Under the pieces are notes generated by a model that saw nothing but the letters and a program-made list of their open reading frames with translations, was not told the origin of the DNA and ran no database searches. Of a stretch of 64,000 bases of DNA, positions 1 through 10,789 are shown piece by piece; the first letter of the stretch is position 1; each line of letters starts with the position of its first letter. This DNA comes from Massospora cicadina (lineage: Eukaryota > Entomophthoromycota > Entomophthoromycetes > Entomophthorales > Entomophthoraceae), in NCBI GenBank assembly GCA_022478985.1, contig JAKSZP010017468.1, positions 1-64,000 on the forward strand. The letters are read 5' to 3'. The position numbers were made by a program, and so were the translations under genes.

Positions 1-1085
1 TTTGGTTTAAGCAAGGAAGAATGAACCAAATTTTTTGCTGGTCAGTGGGTCCTTCCATCGCAGATTCATAAACATAAAGGAAGGAGGCAATACTGCCCTC
101 ACCAGGATTGAACTTGTCTTGCATAAAAGGGTTTTCTTATTCTAGAGCGCTGCTCAAGCTCCTCCAGGCGGGACAAAGCGCTTGTTAGTAGCTTTTCAAG
201 AGCAACTAGTTTTGATGTAAAGGAATCCCCTGTAGTGAGCACCACTTTGTAGGAAACCAGCTGTTTTTGACTTGCTGGTACTTTTACGCCGCTGGCTTCC
301 ACAAAGATTTATATAAAATTTAGAATAAAGCACTTATAAAAATTAGGTTTTTAGGATTTTTATTTTAAATGCGAGGGTTAAACAGAAAACAATATCCCTT
401 GACATCTGACCATTTGGTATTTAAAGTATTTCAAGGGTTGAAGGACTTTGGGGATATGTTCAGAATAGCTTAACCTAGTCCAAATTAGGAAATATGAGGG
501 GACAACGTATCATAACTTAGGAACTTTCTTCAGGGTAGCGGAAAGAAAGAAGAGGAATTTTAATTGGCCAGAACATACCTGTGAGGTAACGTTTTTATGA
601 ACTTAAGCCAATCCCCATCCAAGAAGTTTCTTGCACCTTGGGGAACCACCGCCAAGCCTATAAAAAAAGGGGGGTCCTGCGTAGGTGCATTGAAGGACTT
701 TGGGGTGGTGGGGATAATACCTTCCAATGGTAGCCCCAAAGTCTGTTGTGGGATCAGAGAAATGTAATCGCTCAATTTTACATAGGGTGCCTGTAGAGGT
801 TTTGAACTAGTGTTACCCTGATTAACAGGGTTCCATCGAGAATTGACCAGGGTCTTTTGGCCAAATTTTCTCAACATTATCATTTAAATTGATTTTAAGG
901 GCATTGGAGAATCGCAAAGGGCCAGCATTTCCCCTTTTTGGCTGAATTTGGCCTACCACATTCTTATTTTTCTGTGGCGAGGGCAAATGTCCAACAGAAG
1001 TAACTGATCCCACTTGGAGGTGTAGTTGGTGGCCTTCTTCATGAGTATTCCAGAAAGAGTCAGATTGGCCCTTTAAACGCTTCAT
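1..1085 (-). pseudogene. Gag of Ty3-type element H, decayed, partial
   Basis: Reading leftwards from an ATG at 1085, three open pieces in different frames (1085-822, 883-560, 302-99) look like the N-terminal part of a retrotransposon Gag. The last piece is rich in Leu, Glu and Arg and would form a coiled coil (about 210-130). After one more frame change, positions 125-1 read like a capsid start: a K-F-N-x-G-E motif, then F-L-x-x-x-E, the usual opening of Ty3 capsid domains. A PBS-like sequence lies about 45 bp upstream of the ATG, which supports an element start. Positions 303-559 are not open; an inserted piece is more likely than an intron, although a GTATGT donor-like hexamer lies at the end of the second piece. 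The gene runs off the left edge. Gag would form the cytoplasmic particle; this copy is broken. Confidence 0.5.
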
Positions 1086-1121
1086 TTATTTAAATTTGTA
1101 AAAAACATTGGATTACTGTTA

Positions 1122-1140
1122 AGAACCAACAGGAGCATGA
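1122..1140 (-). promoter_or_regulatory. Possible primer-binding site of element H
   Basis: On the minus strand this reads TCATGCTCCTGTTGG. It resembles the TGGTGCTC-type sequences found directly after LTRs B', F1, B and C in this window. It sits just upstream of the gag start of element H. If correct, the 5' LTR of H lies to the right of 1140; I could not delimit that LTR. Confidence 0.3.
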
Positions 1141-2828
1141 TTTTCTTGACTTTTTTATATAATTTTTCTCTTGTTTGGACAACAAGATCTGTGGACACCT
1201 TGTCTTGTTATATAATGAGTGTAAAGGACCAGGAAGCCACACTGGAAGCATAAGTCTTCACTGCTACTGTTTAAACCATTTAGTGAATTAGTCAATGGTA
1301 ACTATCACAAGCCTAGCTCTTCTATATGCTCATGATATTGGGCTCACAATTTCAATGGTCACAATGTGGAATGGGCAGTGGGTGGCACTGGTCAAAGTTA
1401 AACTTTTGGGGCAATGCTTGAACAGTTACATGGTATACATAGTTCCAGGGTATTGCCGTTGTTGGTCATTGCTTATATATTATCTTGACTTCAGTTGGTT
1501 ATATGTCTTCGGAAACTTATGTGCCCAACCCAAATTGTGCTTCAATAATCAGGCCATTTTGGTTACTAGAGCCCACATATGTGCACCATTTGTCATTGAA
1601 ATTTTTTTAAAGTTTTTACTTACTTGGTGAGTTCCTCTAAAATATCTTCATAGCATAATCTTAAACTCATTGTAACATCATTCTAGTCTTCCTTAAGCAG
1701 CCCAATTAGGTTGTGCAAGCCATTTTTTTCTGGCCTTAAGGTAGTAAACTGGGGGCTTGACAATCCTTTGCCATTGAGATGTTTGTCTCCTGTACAAAGA
1801 AAAATCTCATCAAGTTCTCTGGACCTGTACCTCCTATATTGCAAAGTGGCTATTTAGATCCTTCATACTTTGCAATAATTTAAAATGAATGGTTGGTAAC
1901 TATTTTAGATGGATCAATATGAATAAGATTTTAAGCGTTTGACTGCAAGAATCACCTCAAGAAACTCTCACTCAGTTTCTGAATAATTCCATACTATTTT
2001 TATAAAAATATCTGGAGAAAACTTGATGGGTGGTCCATTACATTCTCATTAATTATGCTGGAACTTTTCTTCCTGCATTTCTAGCATCCAAATACAATTA
2101 GAAAGTATTTTTGAGATCTGGCTAACTTAACACATGATTTGACTTTTATCCTTTATTTTAACTATTTAAAGGCCACTTGTTGGTAAACTTCCCACTAAAA
2201 GGGATTATAGTTTAGCGATCAAATGAGTTAAGGGCTTGGCAATATTGGTGAATTGAGGTATTATTTGGTGTCAGTAGCCAATCATTCGGAGAAAAGAACA
2301 TACCTCATGCTCCTGAAGCTTTTATACTTATCATAGCATTGACCTTCTCGGACTAAGGCTTGATTCCATTCTTCTTAATATCATGTTTCATGGAATTTAA
2401 GCTGCCGTTTAATTAAGAACAATACAAGTTATTTCAGAATTAAGTTAGCTTCTTAAAGCTAACTCAACTTAGCTTATGCGTTTTTCTTTAAAAAATGTTA
2501 CTTAGCATTATAATATTTTCTAAGTAGATAAAAACAAAACATCTTGAGGTCCCCAATAATATGTTTATTGCGTGTTAAAGTGTAGCAGGGGCGTTACAAA
2601 GGTCCTGCGGCATCTGGGTCAGCTTACATAATTATTTGCTTTTAATCAGGGCGCTCTTCTCGTAATCCTCAAATCTCAACTCCATTCACTAACTCAATGT
2701 TAAGGTCCATAGCTGAGAAAGTGCCTCTGATCCTTAAAGCGTTTAAAGAGTCATCAATTTGAGGCAGCTATTTGAGTCCATTTTAGTGATATTGTTGAGG
2801 CATTTATATCATGATAACGTGTTAGACA
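1141..2828. other. Unassigned AT-rich stretch
   Basis: No convincing gene. It probably includes the 5' LTR of element H next to 1140. The longest open frame (1295-1630, plus) has no recognisable domain, is hydrophobic, and has no second copy here to test it against. Confidence 0.4.
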
Positions 2829-2842
2829 CCATCCTTCTTCTT

Positions 2843-3654
2843 TGAGTTTTAAAAGTCATGAAGGACTCCTAGTGCATGCAACTTTGCAGGATGAAGGCTT
2901 GGGATACTGACCCACTGCAATAGGGCTGCACGAATTTGAGCGCCACCATATGTTGACCTGACCTCAATTTGGGTGTAGCTCACACTAACCCTAAACTAAC
3001 ATATTCCCCCCTTGTTTAAGTACTTGGAAGGCTGTCTGCACCATCTAGGACAGGCGATATGCCTCTCATCTCCCTTTCAGGTGACAAGATCTGATGACCC
3101 CCAGGTTTAAGGCCCCTGAGGGGGGAGAAGCTGAAGCCCTCCCCTTTTTCAGCTGCTTTTTAGCGGAGTTATGCTCTGGCCCCTTTTTGTCCAGGAAGCC
3201 TTGGTGTCCTTGTGGATCACACATTATTTTCTTAAAAGATCACTTTTATTACCAGACGGCTCATGCTGACCAAATGGCAGCTAGCCAAGCTTCAGCCCAA
3301 CTTGGCACACTGCAGCATTTATTTTAGGCAGGTGCACCAAAGTGCATTTAACAAGGATTGCTTTCCCTTGTTTTTAGGTCTTCACCTGCGTAACCCCAGC
3401 TCATGGGAAAGAAGTTTAACAGGCTCTATTGCCCTACTCTTACTCTCCCTTCCTGTCCCTATTCTCCCCCCATGGAGTAACACCCACAAGAAAAGGTTAT
3501 CACAGTCATCACTACCATCCTCCACCCCTTTCAGGCCACTACAGGACACAATTAGTACAACTCTCTAGGTTCTGGTGTTCACTACTAACCCATGTTTCCA
3601 TGGACTTTCTCTGGTTGCTCCATGAGTACTCCTCAGCTAACTTTTCTAGCTCCA
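2843..3654 (-). mobile_element. Mini-LINE: internally deleted LINE-2 derivative
   Basis: On the minus strand this begins TGGAGCTAG, as LINE-2 does at 52209. It follows the LINE-2 5' untranslated region for several hundred bases (for example the block around 3360-3600 against 52260-52500) and ends with the LINE-2 3' tail (2843-2995 against about 58105-58278). All protein-coding sequence is absent. The flanks carry 14-bp target-site duplications differing at one base: CCATCCTTCTTCTT at 2829-2842 and CCATCCTTTTTCTT at 3655-3668. It is therefore a discrete insertion, presumably mobilised in trans by LINE-2 proteins. Similarity was judged by eye. Confidence 0.75.
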
Positions 3655-3668
3655 CCATCCTTTTTCTT

Positions 3669-5527
3669 CACCAATAACAGGGGTTAATTCCAATGAATTT
3701 GAAATACTGCAATAATCTAGCGTTTAAAAATAGTTGAAGTTCTGTATAGATTAATTCCTCTTTATCCTCTGATTGTATATATAGGTTTGTATCAGAATGG
3801 TTTATTAGAGTTTGTGTTTACTTTATGAATATACTTAAAAAACACATAGTTGGTAGGTCATTGACTAAATTTATATCAAAAACTTCAAAGAAAACTTTCC
3901 AGATATTTTTTTCTATTTGCAGCTACTTCTTCAAAACTTAATTCATACATATCCATGATGGTATTGTCAAGCAACGGTTTGTCTTATACAACCTTCATGT
4001 TAGCTACATATGTTCTACTTTCACTTTGATAGGTTAGAATTGCTGTTCCTAAGCATAACATGGAAAATCCCTAATAAAATTAAGGTATATCTAACTCAGG
4101 TAAGCTCTTGTCTCTTGACTGTTATGCCTTCATGGCTTTACATTTCAAAAATTATTTTTTCACTAGAATCTCAATGTTGATAGCAATATTTTAGCTCTTA
4201 TCTCCAGTAGAAGTTCTTTTTCTTATCTAGCATGAAGAGGCATTCCATATTACACGTCCACAACTGGAGCTTAAGTCTCTAATACCAAGTGTAAACATTA
4301 TATACCACATAGTAGGTTGATTTATCTAATTTAATTAAATAAACAATTTATTCCAAATTTGCTGATATTCTCCTTATGTACAATGTCAACTTATAGTTCA
4401 AGAGGGTAAAGTGATAACCTTGAAGTTAATTATTCCTTAAATCTTCAGGAGAAACTTATAATAATCAGAAAAGTGTATCAGCCGCCGTTATCCAGTACAA
4501 TTATGGGACAATCATCACAAAAAGAAACCAGTTTGAATGTTAAGTCTGAGTATGATATAAGTTCACATGTTGGATTTTTTATATCTGTGCGGTATTTCAC
4601 ATTGTCATCTATGTTTGAGCAAACTTTTGTGGGTTATAAGCAATAAAGAACTAGACATTTATTAGGGCATCTCAATTATAACAGCCAATAATTTGACCTT
4701 ATAAATGGCATACTCAACTTTTATCACAAAGTGACTAAAGGGATGATCAATTTCCAAGATTTCATTAATCTCCTCAGTTGCTTATACTTCTTAAATTTCA
4801 TATTACAATCATAATCAGAAAATATTTATTGACCAATGTAAAGTATGTGAAAGTCTTTTACACAAGTTGCATAACTATAACCAATTTTAAAAAAACTGAA
4901 CTGTTCTTACTACTAGTTGGGCCAAGTAGTAGCTACTATTATTGGCTTCTTGTACACCAATCACTTTAAACGTGGGTTAACTACAATGAACCGGGGGATA
5001 TCAACACATAATAGCCATTGTATGATTTTTATTAATAAATTTATCTTTATTAACACCTTCAGTATGTAACATTTTTCAGTTAACTGAAGGTGAGGGTCAT
5101 TATTCATCATAAGGGGTTAATTCCTATTTCTCCTTAATGCAGTATTGTGTGAGTTGATTAGGCTTTCTTCAACAAAAACACATGGAAACAAACAAGGAAT
5201 TATTTTTACTAAGTCAGGTGTTGTTTTTATCTAACTTGTCATTCTTATCTTGGGATACATAAACTGCTCACTATATACAACTGGCAGCCTGATGCTGAGG
5301 TTGGTAACCACCTTGGTACGCGTTTTTTACATCATTAAAAGCATCCTTTAACATTATTAGTGTTATTAAATTCTTAATAACAAGTATCATGTGTGCAAGA
5401 AGTTGAGGATGTGCATCATTGGAACTTAATAAGTCAGACTTCATGGTAACTAAATATTGGTATTGGTTCACAGTTGTTTGCCAATAGGTAGAATTTTAGG
5501 ACATAATTTAAAAAAAAATTTATTCTC
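3669..5527. other. Unassigned AT-rich stretch
   Basis: No gene supported. The only structure noticed is a 10-bp perfect inverted repeat (CACCTTCAGT at 5054-5063, ACTGAAGGTG at 5083-5092), too small to assign a function. Open frames such as 4778-4969 (plus) and 5271-5471 (minus) are short and featureless. Confidence 0.4.
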
Positions 5528-5543
5528 ATCATAATTATAAAGA

Positions 5544-7475
5544 TCACTCTTTCCGCTTGGCATAACTTTCCAAGCAAAATTACACAAACTTATAAAAGAA
5601 ATCAAATTTGCCTATAGTAGTTTCGCTCTGATGTCCTCAGATTCTCTGCCAGCTGCTCCAGTGTGGGGCAGCGGCAAAACTCCCCTCACCATTTTCTGTC
5701 TGGCAGGAAAATGCGCTAGGACTGGTTCACCCAGTCATTCCAAACCTATGGGCCAATTCATTCCACCCAAGGACCTGAACGCCCACCTTGCTTATACCCA
5801 AGTGGTACCATGCTGCCCCTAGTGCTCCCCCAGAGCAACATGCGCTATGTCCTAAGGTTCAAATATGGGAAACTATTCCCATACCCCAACCAAGCCATCA
5901 TCAAAATGGCACAGGTGGTGATGACACCTGCTGGCTTTATTGATTTCCACCCCTACAAGGGTATTTTGACCTCAGCTTCACCTGCAAAGCTGATGCTGCC
6001 ACTGCAGCAACTGTGCCCCTGGTGTTCCAGGGCATCCCTCTCCCCACAACTTGGACTCAGCTCCCAGTGGACACCACTTTGGTGGTCTAGTTTGCTGGCC
6101 TGCCCACCCACCTCCCCCCTGAAGTGCTCCACCAGGAGCTGATGGATGGTTTGGCAGCCTATGGCTCCAACCCCATCTTACAATTTGTGGTCCCAAATGG
6201 GGCCATATGACTTGCTGGGCCTTGGGCATATGCCAAAATAAGCCCTGAATTTAATAAAATTGCGGCGGCAATTCCGCTGCACACTGTTATTCTCTCAGCG
6301 CCTGACCATCCATTTTGGGTCTGTGTTGAGGGCGGGTGGACAATCTGTCCATCATGTTTTGAGTTAGACCACTCAAAATGCAGGTGCCCCTACTCAACCA
6401 CTTCAGATGGATCAGATGACTCATCCGCTGACCTCCAATCTGCTGCCCACCCTGTACAATTTCAGGCATGGAGCACAATCCTACCTCCCCCACCCCCAAA
6501 GCCTGCTTCTGCAGCTACACCTGCAGCCACCAATCAGCCTCCTCCACACCCCAATGCCATAAATAATTCCTCCAATCAAGCATTAGATTGGATCCCAGTT
6601 TGATCCCATGCTTCCACAAATGAATCAAGCAAACCTCAACTGTATGATGATTCCCCAATTCAATTCAACCAAAACCCATGGGAATTATTGGCTGAAATTG
6701 AAGAATCAGGTAAGTTCATTGAAGAACCAGCTCTGCAAATTGAGCGGTTTGTTAATGCAGAATGGGATGCCAAATACCCCCCTCGACTTTATACCCTACA
6801 GCCAAATGCCAAATCATTTTGCAGTGATTACCAGCTTGCAGTTGAAGCAGCTGCAACACCAGATTGTCGTCCCCTGTGTAAAGCTGTCACTAAATCAGTA
6901 GCAATACTCAAAGGAGGAATTCCACCTCCTGTTATCCCTACAACCTTAACCCCAAAAAGCAAAATATCGGTGAACAAGTATTACAAAAATGTAAATGATG
7001 CTATCCAGAATGTGGCAACTATAGCACGGAATCCAAAAGCGAAAATAACCTGAACCAACATTGCCACATTCATTCAACTGCCAGATGCCCAAATTGAAGC
7101 TGAAAAAGCTTTAACCAAATATCTCAGTGCCATTTATCTAACTGGCAATTTCCATGAAATTCTAACTATTAGAGATATTAAACCACATACCGCAGATGCC
7201 TCAACGCCATTACTGACAGCCATGACATGCACTTTACTATGGGAGGAAGAAGATGCTGCTGAAAAGGCTGCTGAAGATGAGCCCCCTGACCCCCCCCCCT
7301 CCCCTTCCGCCATGGAGGGATAAGCGGCTTTTGCTGCCCACCTGGTTGGTCAGTTTTCAAAGCATTTCACTCAATCCGCTCATTAGAGCGTTTTGTTTGA
7401 ACCAAATAGTTACATTTTTAGTATATTTTTAGTTTTGGTAATGTCCGTCCCCTGGTTGGCTTGCCTCAAATACAT
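5544..7475 (+). mobile_element. Half-LINE: ORF1-only non-autonomous LINE
   Basis: A 1,932-bp insertion flanked by perfect 16-bp target-site duplications, ATCATAATTATAAAGA at 5528-5543 and 7476-7491. It encodes a LINE ORF1-type protein and then passes straight into a 3' end that resembles that of LINE-1: about 29 of 35 bases match between 7433-7467 and the stretch before 46534. There is no endonuclease or reverse transcriptase. The layout resembles mammalian HAL1 half-LINEs. The clean duplications show that it moved as a unit, so it is not simply a deleted remnant. Confidence 0.8.
5631..7323 (+). pseudogene. ORF1-type protein of the half-LINE, with extra C-terminal region
   Basis: An ATG at 5631 opens a frame; two frame changes (near 5815 and 5960) lead into one frame that stays readable to a TAA at 7321-7323, broken only by stops at 6088, 6208, 6601 and 7051. 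The middle aligns by eye with LINE-1 ORF1: the A-D-A-A-T region, then F-A-G-L-P-T-H-L-P against its S-L-P-T-N-L-P. A zinc knuckle C-x2-C-x4-H-x4-C lies at 6346-6387. After a Pro/Ala-rich linker (6490-6600) come about 240 codons (6604-7323) with no counterpart in LINE-1 ORF1. This region is moderately charged, contains an Asn/Lys-rich stretch, and ends in an acidic, proline-rich tail. LINE ORF1 proteins bind the element RNA as chaperones. The role of the C-terminal part is unknown. Confidence 0.65.
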
Positions 7476-7491
7476 ATCATAATTATAAAGA

Positions 7492-8010
7492 ACTCCTGTT
7501 TTCTAATATATATGACTTGTAGACTATAAAACTTAGAAATTTCGAATATTCCTTTCTTTTGCCCATGATTATCCTGGTGTTAAACTGTACTTATACTTCT
7601 TGTGCATCTCTACTCATAAACCTTTTGAATTTGACAAGCCTTTAGAGGTTGCATTCTTTATTGATTAGTTTTGAATATCTGGAGAAAGGCATAGATTGTA
7701 CCCTCTTTAAAATTGTACATACTCTAAAAGGTGGGTAAAAAGAAACTTTTATAGTAAGGAATCTGTTTACATAAGATGATATGCAATTAGTCTAGAAGTT
7801 ACTGGTATAAGGCGGCTTCAGGAGCTGGCCATAAGAGTTGCTGAGTAACTCAGTAGTCATCCAACTCTCTAGAACGCAGTGCAAATAACCTTGCAAGGTC
7901 TCAATAGTTCCTGATAGTCTTATACCATTTTAATATCGTTATTGTACTGTTTAAAACTTGTAAGCATCTTTACATTTCTCTCATTCTAAGTGATTTTATG
8001 CGAATTAATT
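7492..8010. other. Unassigned AT-rich stretch
   Basis: Flank between the half-LINE and LTR F1. Nothing recognised on either strand. Confidence 0.4.
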
Positions 8011-8219
8011 TGTTGGTATTTTAAACATATTGATTCTCTAGTTTCCAAAATTAGGATTTTAATTAATTGGGCATGGCTTTAAATTAATATACCTAATTTT
8101 AATGAGTTAATCTATACTAAGTACCATTTATGCTCCCCATTCAACCAAGTAGAGGAATTTTGGTGATTCAGTCATTTTTAAAGCACCAGGCTTAATCCCT
8201 GATAGCTATTCAGTATTTT

Positions 8220-8343
8220 TTATTTTTTGTGAGCCCATTAGGGCACCCAGTGCAGGCAACTTTGTGAGATAAAACTTGAGGTACTTCCCCCTGCTGCACT
8301 AGGCTGAATGACTTAAGCACCACAAATGTGGGCCCAACCGCAG
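8220..8343 (-). mobile_element. 5'-truncated LINE-2 3' tail
   Basis: The reverse complement matches the last 120-odd bases of LINE-2 (around 58150-58270), including the stretch GCCCATTAGGGCACCCAGTG as written on the plus strand. It is flanked by imperfect 16-bp duplications (AGCTATTCAGTATTTT at 8204-8219, AGCTATTAAATATTTT at 8344-8359). It is a typical dead-on-arrival, 5'-truncated LINE insertion into LTR F1. Confidence 0.7.
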
Positions 8344-9019
8344 AGCTATTAAATATTTTAAATTACTGACGATTGATGCTGAAGATAACTGATAAGGTTT
8401 AGATAAATATTTAATAAGGTTTTCTAGAGATTGATGCCAAAGATAATCCATGACATATGCCAGCAATTGATGAAAAAGGGTTTTATCAGGCAGTCATTCA
8501 ATTGCCATTCAATGCCTAGGGTTTAAAATTTCAAAAAACTCAAAGGATATTTAATCATATTATACTATATACTTTATTAGGATCTTTTGTAATCAATGCC
8601 AAGGATAAATTAAATTTATAGTTGCTGGTGATCAGTGTTGATGATTTCAAGTGAATTTTTACTAAATTGGAGGCTGATGATTGTTAATAGGTGGGCATTA
8701 GACTGCCATTTGTCACCCAAATATAAATACTTTGAATTCCCTCTTAATAAAGATCTTTTTTGCCTACTTCTATTGTTTTAATGTGGCCTGAGGGTAGCTT
8801 AGCATTAGAGGGTAGGATTAAAAATCTCCAAGGTTTAGGTGCCAAGTGAGTGCACCTAGGGAATGAACAGTGCCACCACTCCAATACCTGGAGCTATAGG
8901 GAACCCTCACATGGACTTACCCAACTGGATACAAAAACAAGGTACTAAAGGAGAATGACTCCAAGGGGATGATGGAAGGGACAGAGCTGGGCACCCAAGT
9001 GGGTATAGGGCTCAGATGC

Positions 9020-10305
9020 TGTTGGATTTTTTACCAGGTGATATTCCTCAAATATTAACAAAATTAGTATATAATTAATTAAGGATGATTGCCAATTAGT
9101 TTGCTAATTTCAATTAATAATTAATGATAATACCCCAATTTGTGCTCCCCATTTGGTTGGGTTGAGCTGTCTTAATCTGCAGGATCAAGAAAGTCTTGGG
9201 CATCATGCCTGATAGAAAATTGGTGGGTCTCAACACCGGTGATTGAGGCTGAGGATGTTGAGATAATTAATATTATCAATTAAGATGATGAATTTCTTTA
9301 TATTCGACATAAAAAAATATCAGGAGATGATCCTAATAGTTTTCAGTTAATTTTGACACCGGCAACTTATGCCAAGGATGTCAGACTGATTAATACTAAC
9401 TGTTTAAGCTTGGCTTTTATCCCTGCATCAACTTCATGTGAAAAATGATTGTGGGATTTCTGGAAGGAAGTCAAATCTCAGAGGTCCGTTGACTTATGCC
9501 AAGGATGCTAAACCATTTAATATTAATTAAATAAAGTTAAATCATATTTTGACTTTGTGAAAGTATTGGGCGGAATCTTTGACAGTATTTTAGGTTTAAA
9601 TTGGCACTGGTGACTTATGCCAAGGATGTCAATATATTTAATCAATTCAGATTATGACAAATCAAGGATCGACATAATCATGGACCTTTGATGATGATGA
9701 GTATTGCCAGTGAGAGTGCTGACAAATAAGAAGCAGAGAGAATCACCAGTGAGTACTGATGATGCTGGCATAAATGCCAATGATGTGGACAGGCAAGAAA
9801 TGCCTATAAATAGTTTGATCTCCCTCTTAATAAATCTTATCTTCTGTCTTCCCATCTTTATTAAGTTTTTAGTTAACAGTAGTTAGCTTAGCTTGTAAAA
9901 ATGGGACTCAAGATCTCCAGTTGTTAGGTGCTGGGTTAAAACACCTGTAGTGGTTGGCGCAACCAACTCCTAACCTTGAACTAGATGGAAACCCCGTGGG
10001 AACCTAATTAACTAGCAGTCACAATGATGAACTGGAAAGATTGAAGGGGAGAAACCCTGAGGGAGTCAATAGATGCCGCTGAACCACAATTGTTGGACAA
10101 GTTCCAAAGAGGACCTCTGAGCTATAATAAATGGTTAAGCCTCAGAAGGAGAAGTTGTTGGTCTGCTGGATTGGTGGGTTGCCCTGCGAATTTCTAGGGA
10201 AAGGTCGCCAATGATTGTGAAAAAGAAAGGGCCAGCAGTCTTCATACTGTTTGGCCTGGCACACTAATGGAGTCACCTAGTATTGGGAATGAAAAATTCT
10301 CAACA
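9020..10305 (+). mobile_element. Solo LTR F2 inserted in LTR F1
   Basis: Begins TGTTGGATTT and ends TTCTCAACA, with the perfect 5-bp duplication GATGC at 9015-9019 and 10306-10310. Length 1,286 bp. A TATAAATA box (about 9804) and TTAATAAATC (about 9826) mark the likely start and processing of the R region. Upstream lie three well-kept copies of CTTATGCCAAGGATGTC-like modules (about 9365, 9492, 9611) and a variant near 9240. It probably arose by LTR-LTR recombination of a full F element. Confidence 0.8.
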
Positions 10306-10492
10306 GATGCCTCCATAAAAGGGTTAATTGACTAAAGGTGAAGCTGTTGGCTATTCCATGTAGGGAGTTTCAGCGTAAACTTGTAATGAAAGGTAGCCAG
10401 TAAAGGCAAAAGAGCAAGGGTCAGCAGTCTGCATATTGTTGTACTGGAACACTAGTAAAGTTCCAAATGTGAAATTTGTAAAATGTGCAACA

Positions 10493-10510
10493 TTGGTGCT
10501 CAATACAGGG
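10493..10510 (+). promoter_or_regulatory. Primer-binding site of element F
   Basis: TTGGTGCTCAATACAGGG directly follows the LTR F1 end. TGGTGCTC would pair with a tRNA ending GAGCACCA; elongator tRNA-Met of some fungi ends that way, but I cannot check the tRNA of this genome. The same TTGGTGCTCAAT core follows LTR B' at 12566. Confidence 0.5.
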
Positions 10511-10784
10511 TTCTGTTAGTTTGCTGCTTAACTAGTTGAAAGAAAAATTGTTAGATTGTTTAAGGTGGCTTTAAAGCCATTGTTTCTTTTGCGCAGAATG
10601 CTGACTGTTTAACCATGGTGCTGTGATCAGAGGCTGTTACAAAGAATTCCAATGACACTCTAGTTTTTGTTGCTTCTTGAAGATGGTGGTAGTACCAAGA
10701 GCCTCTCTGCCATAGTATCAATGATGGTTGGCCCTCCAAGGATACAGAAGCCATGCTGGAAGAATACCATTTAATTAATTTGAG
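10511..10784 (+). other. Element F internal sequence, left part
   Basis: Between the PBS and solo LTR F3. The plus frames hold short Leu-rich pieces consistent with a decayed leader or gag start, but no domain is recognisable. The interior resumes after F3 at about 12969. Confidence 0.35.
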
Positions 10785-10789
10785 GATAG

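Larger units (their letters stand above)
8011..10492 (+). mobile_element. LTR F1, 5' LTR of element F (interrupted)
   Basis: Starts TGTTGGTATT at 8011 and ends GTGCAACA at 10492, immediately followed by a PBS-like sequence, so it is probably a true 5' LTR. It aligns with F2 and F3. It is interrupted by a LINE-2 tail (8220-8343) and by solo LTR F2 (9020-10305); F1 resumes at 10311. It contains a TATAAATA box near 8723 and TTAATAAA near 8745, and several copies of a GATTGATGCYRAGGAT-like module upstream of the TATA box (see F2 and F3). Confidence 0.65.

Noticed and set aside
303..559. Spliceosomal intron in the element H gag
   Set aside because: A GTATGT donor and an AG at a compatible phase exist, but there is no clear branch point and retrotransposon gag rarely has introns; decay or an insertion is simpler.
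1295..1630. 111-codon plus-strand ORF as a membrane protein gene
   Set aside because: No domain, no conservation within the window and position in a probable LTR or intergenic region; hydrophobic content is common in AT-rich random frames.
5054..5092. Ten-bp inverted repeat as a terminator
   Set aside because: No adjacent gene, and intrinsic terminators are not expected in this kind of genome.
10120..10492. Apparent tandem repeat of about 185 bp, with a third copy at 12790-12963
   Set aside because: Explained by the right-hand ends of nested LTRs F2 and F1 lying next to each other, and by F3.
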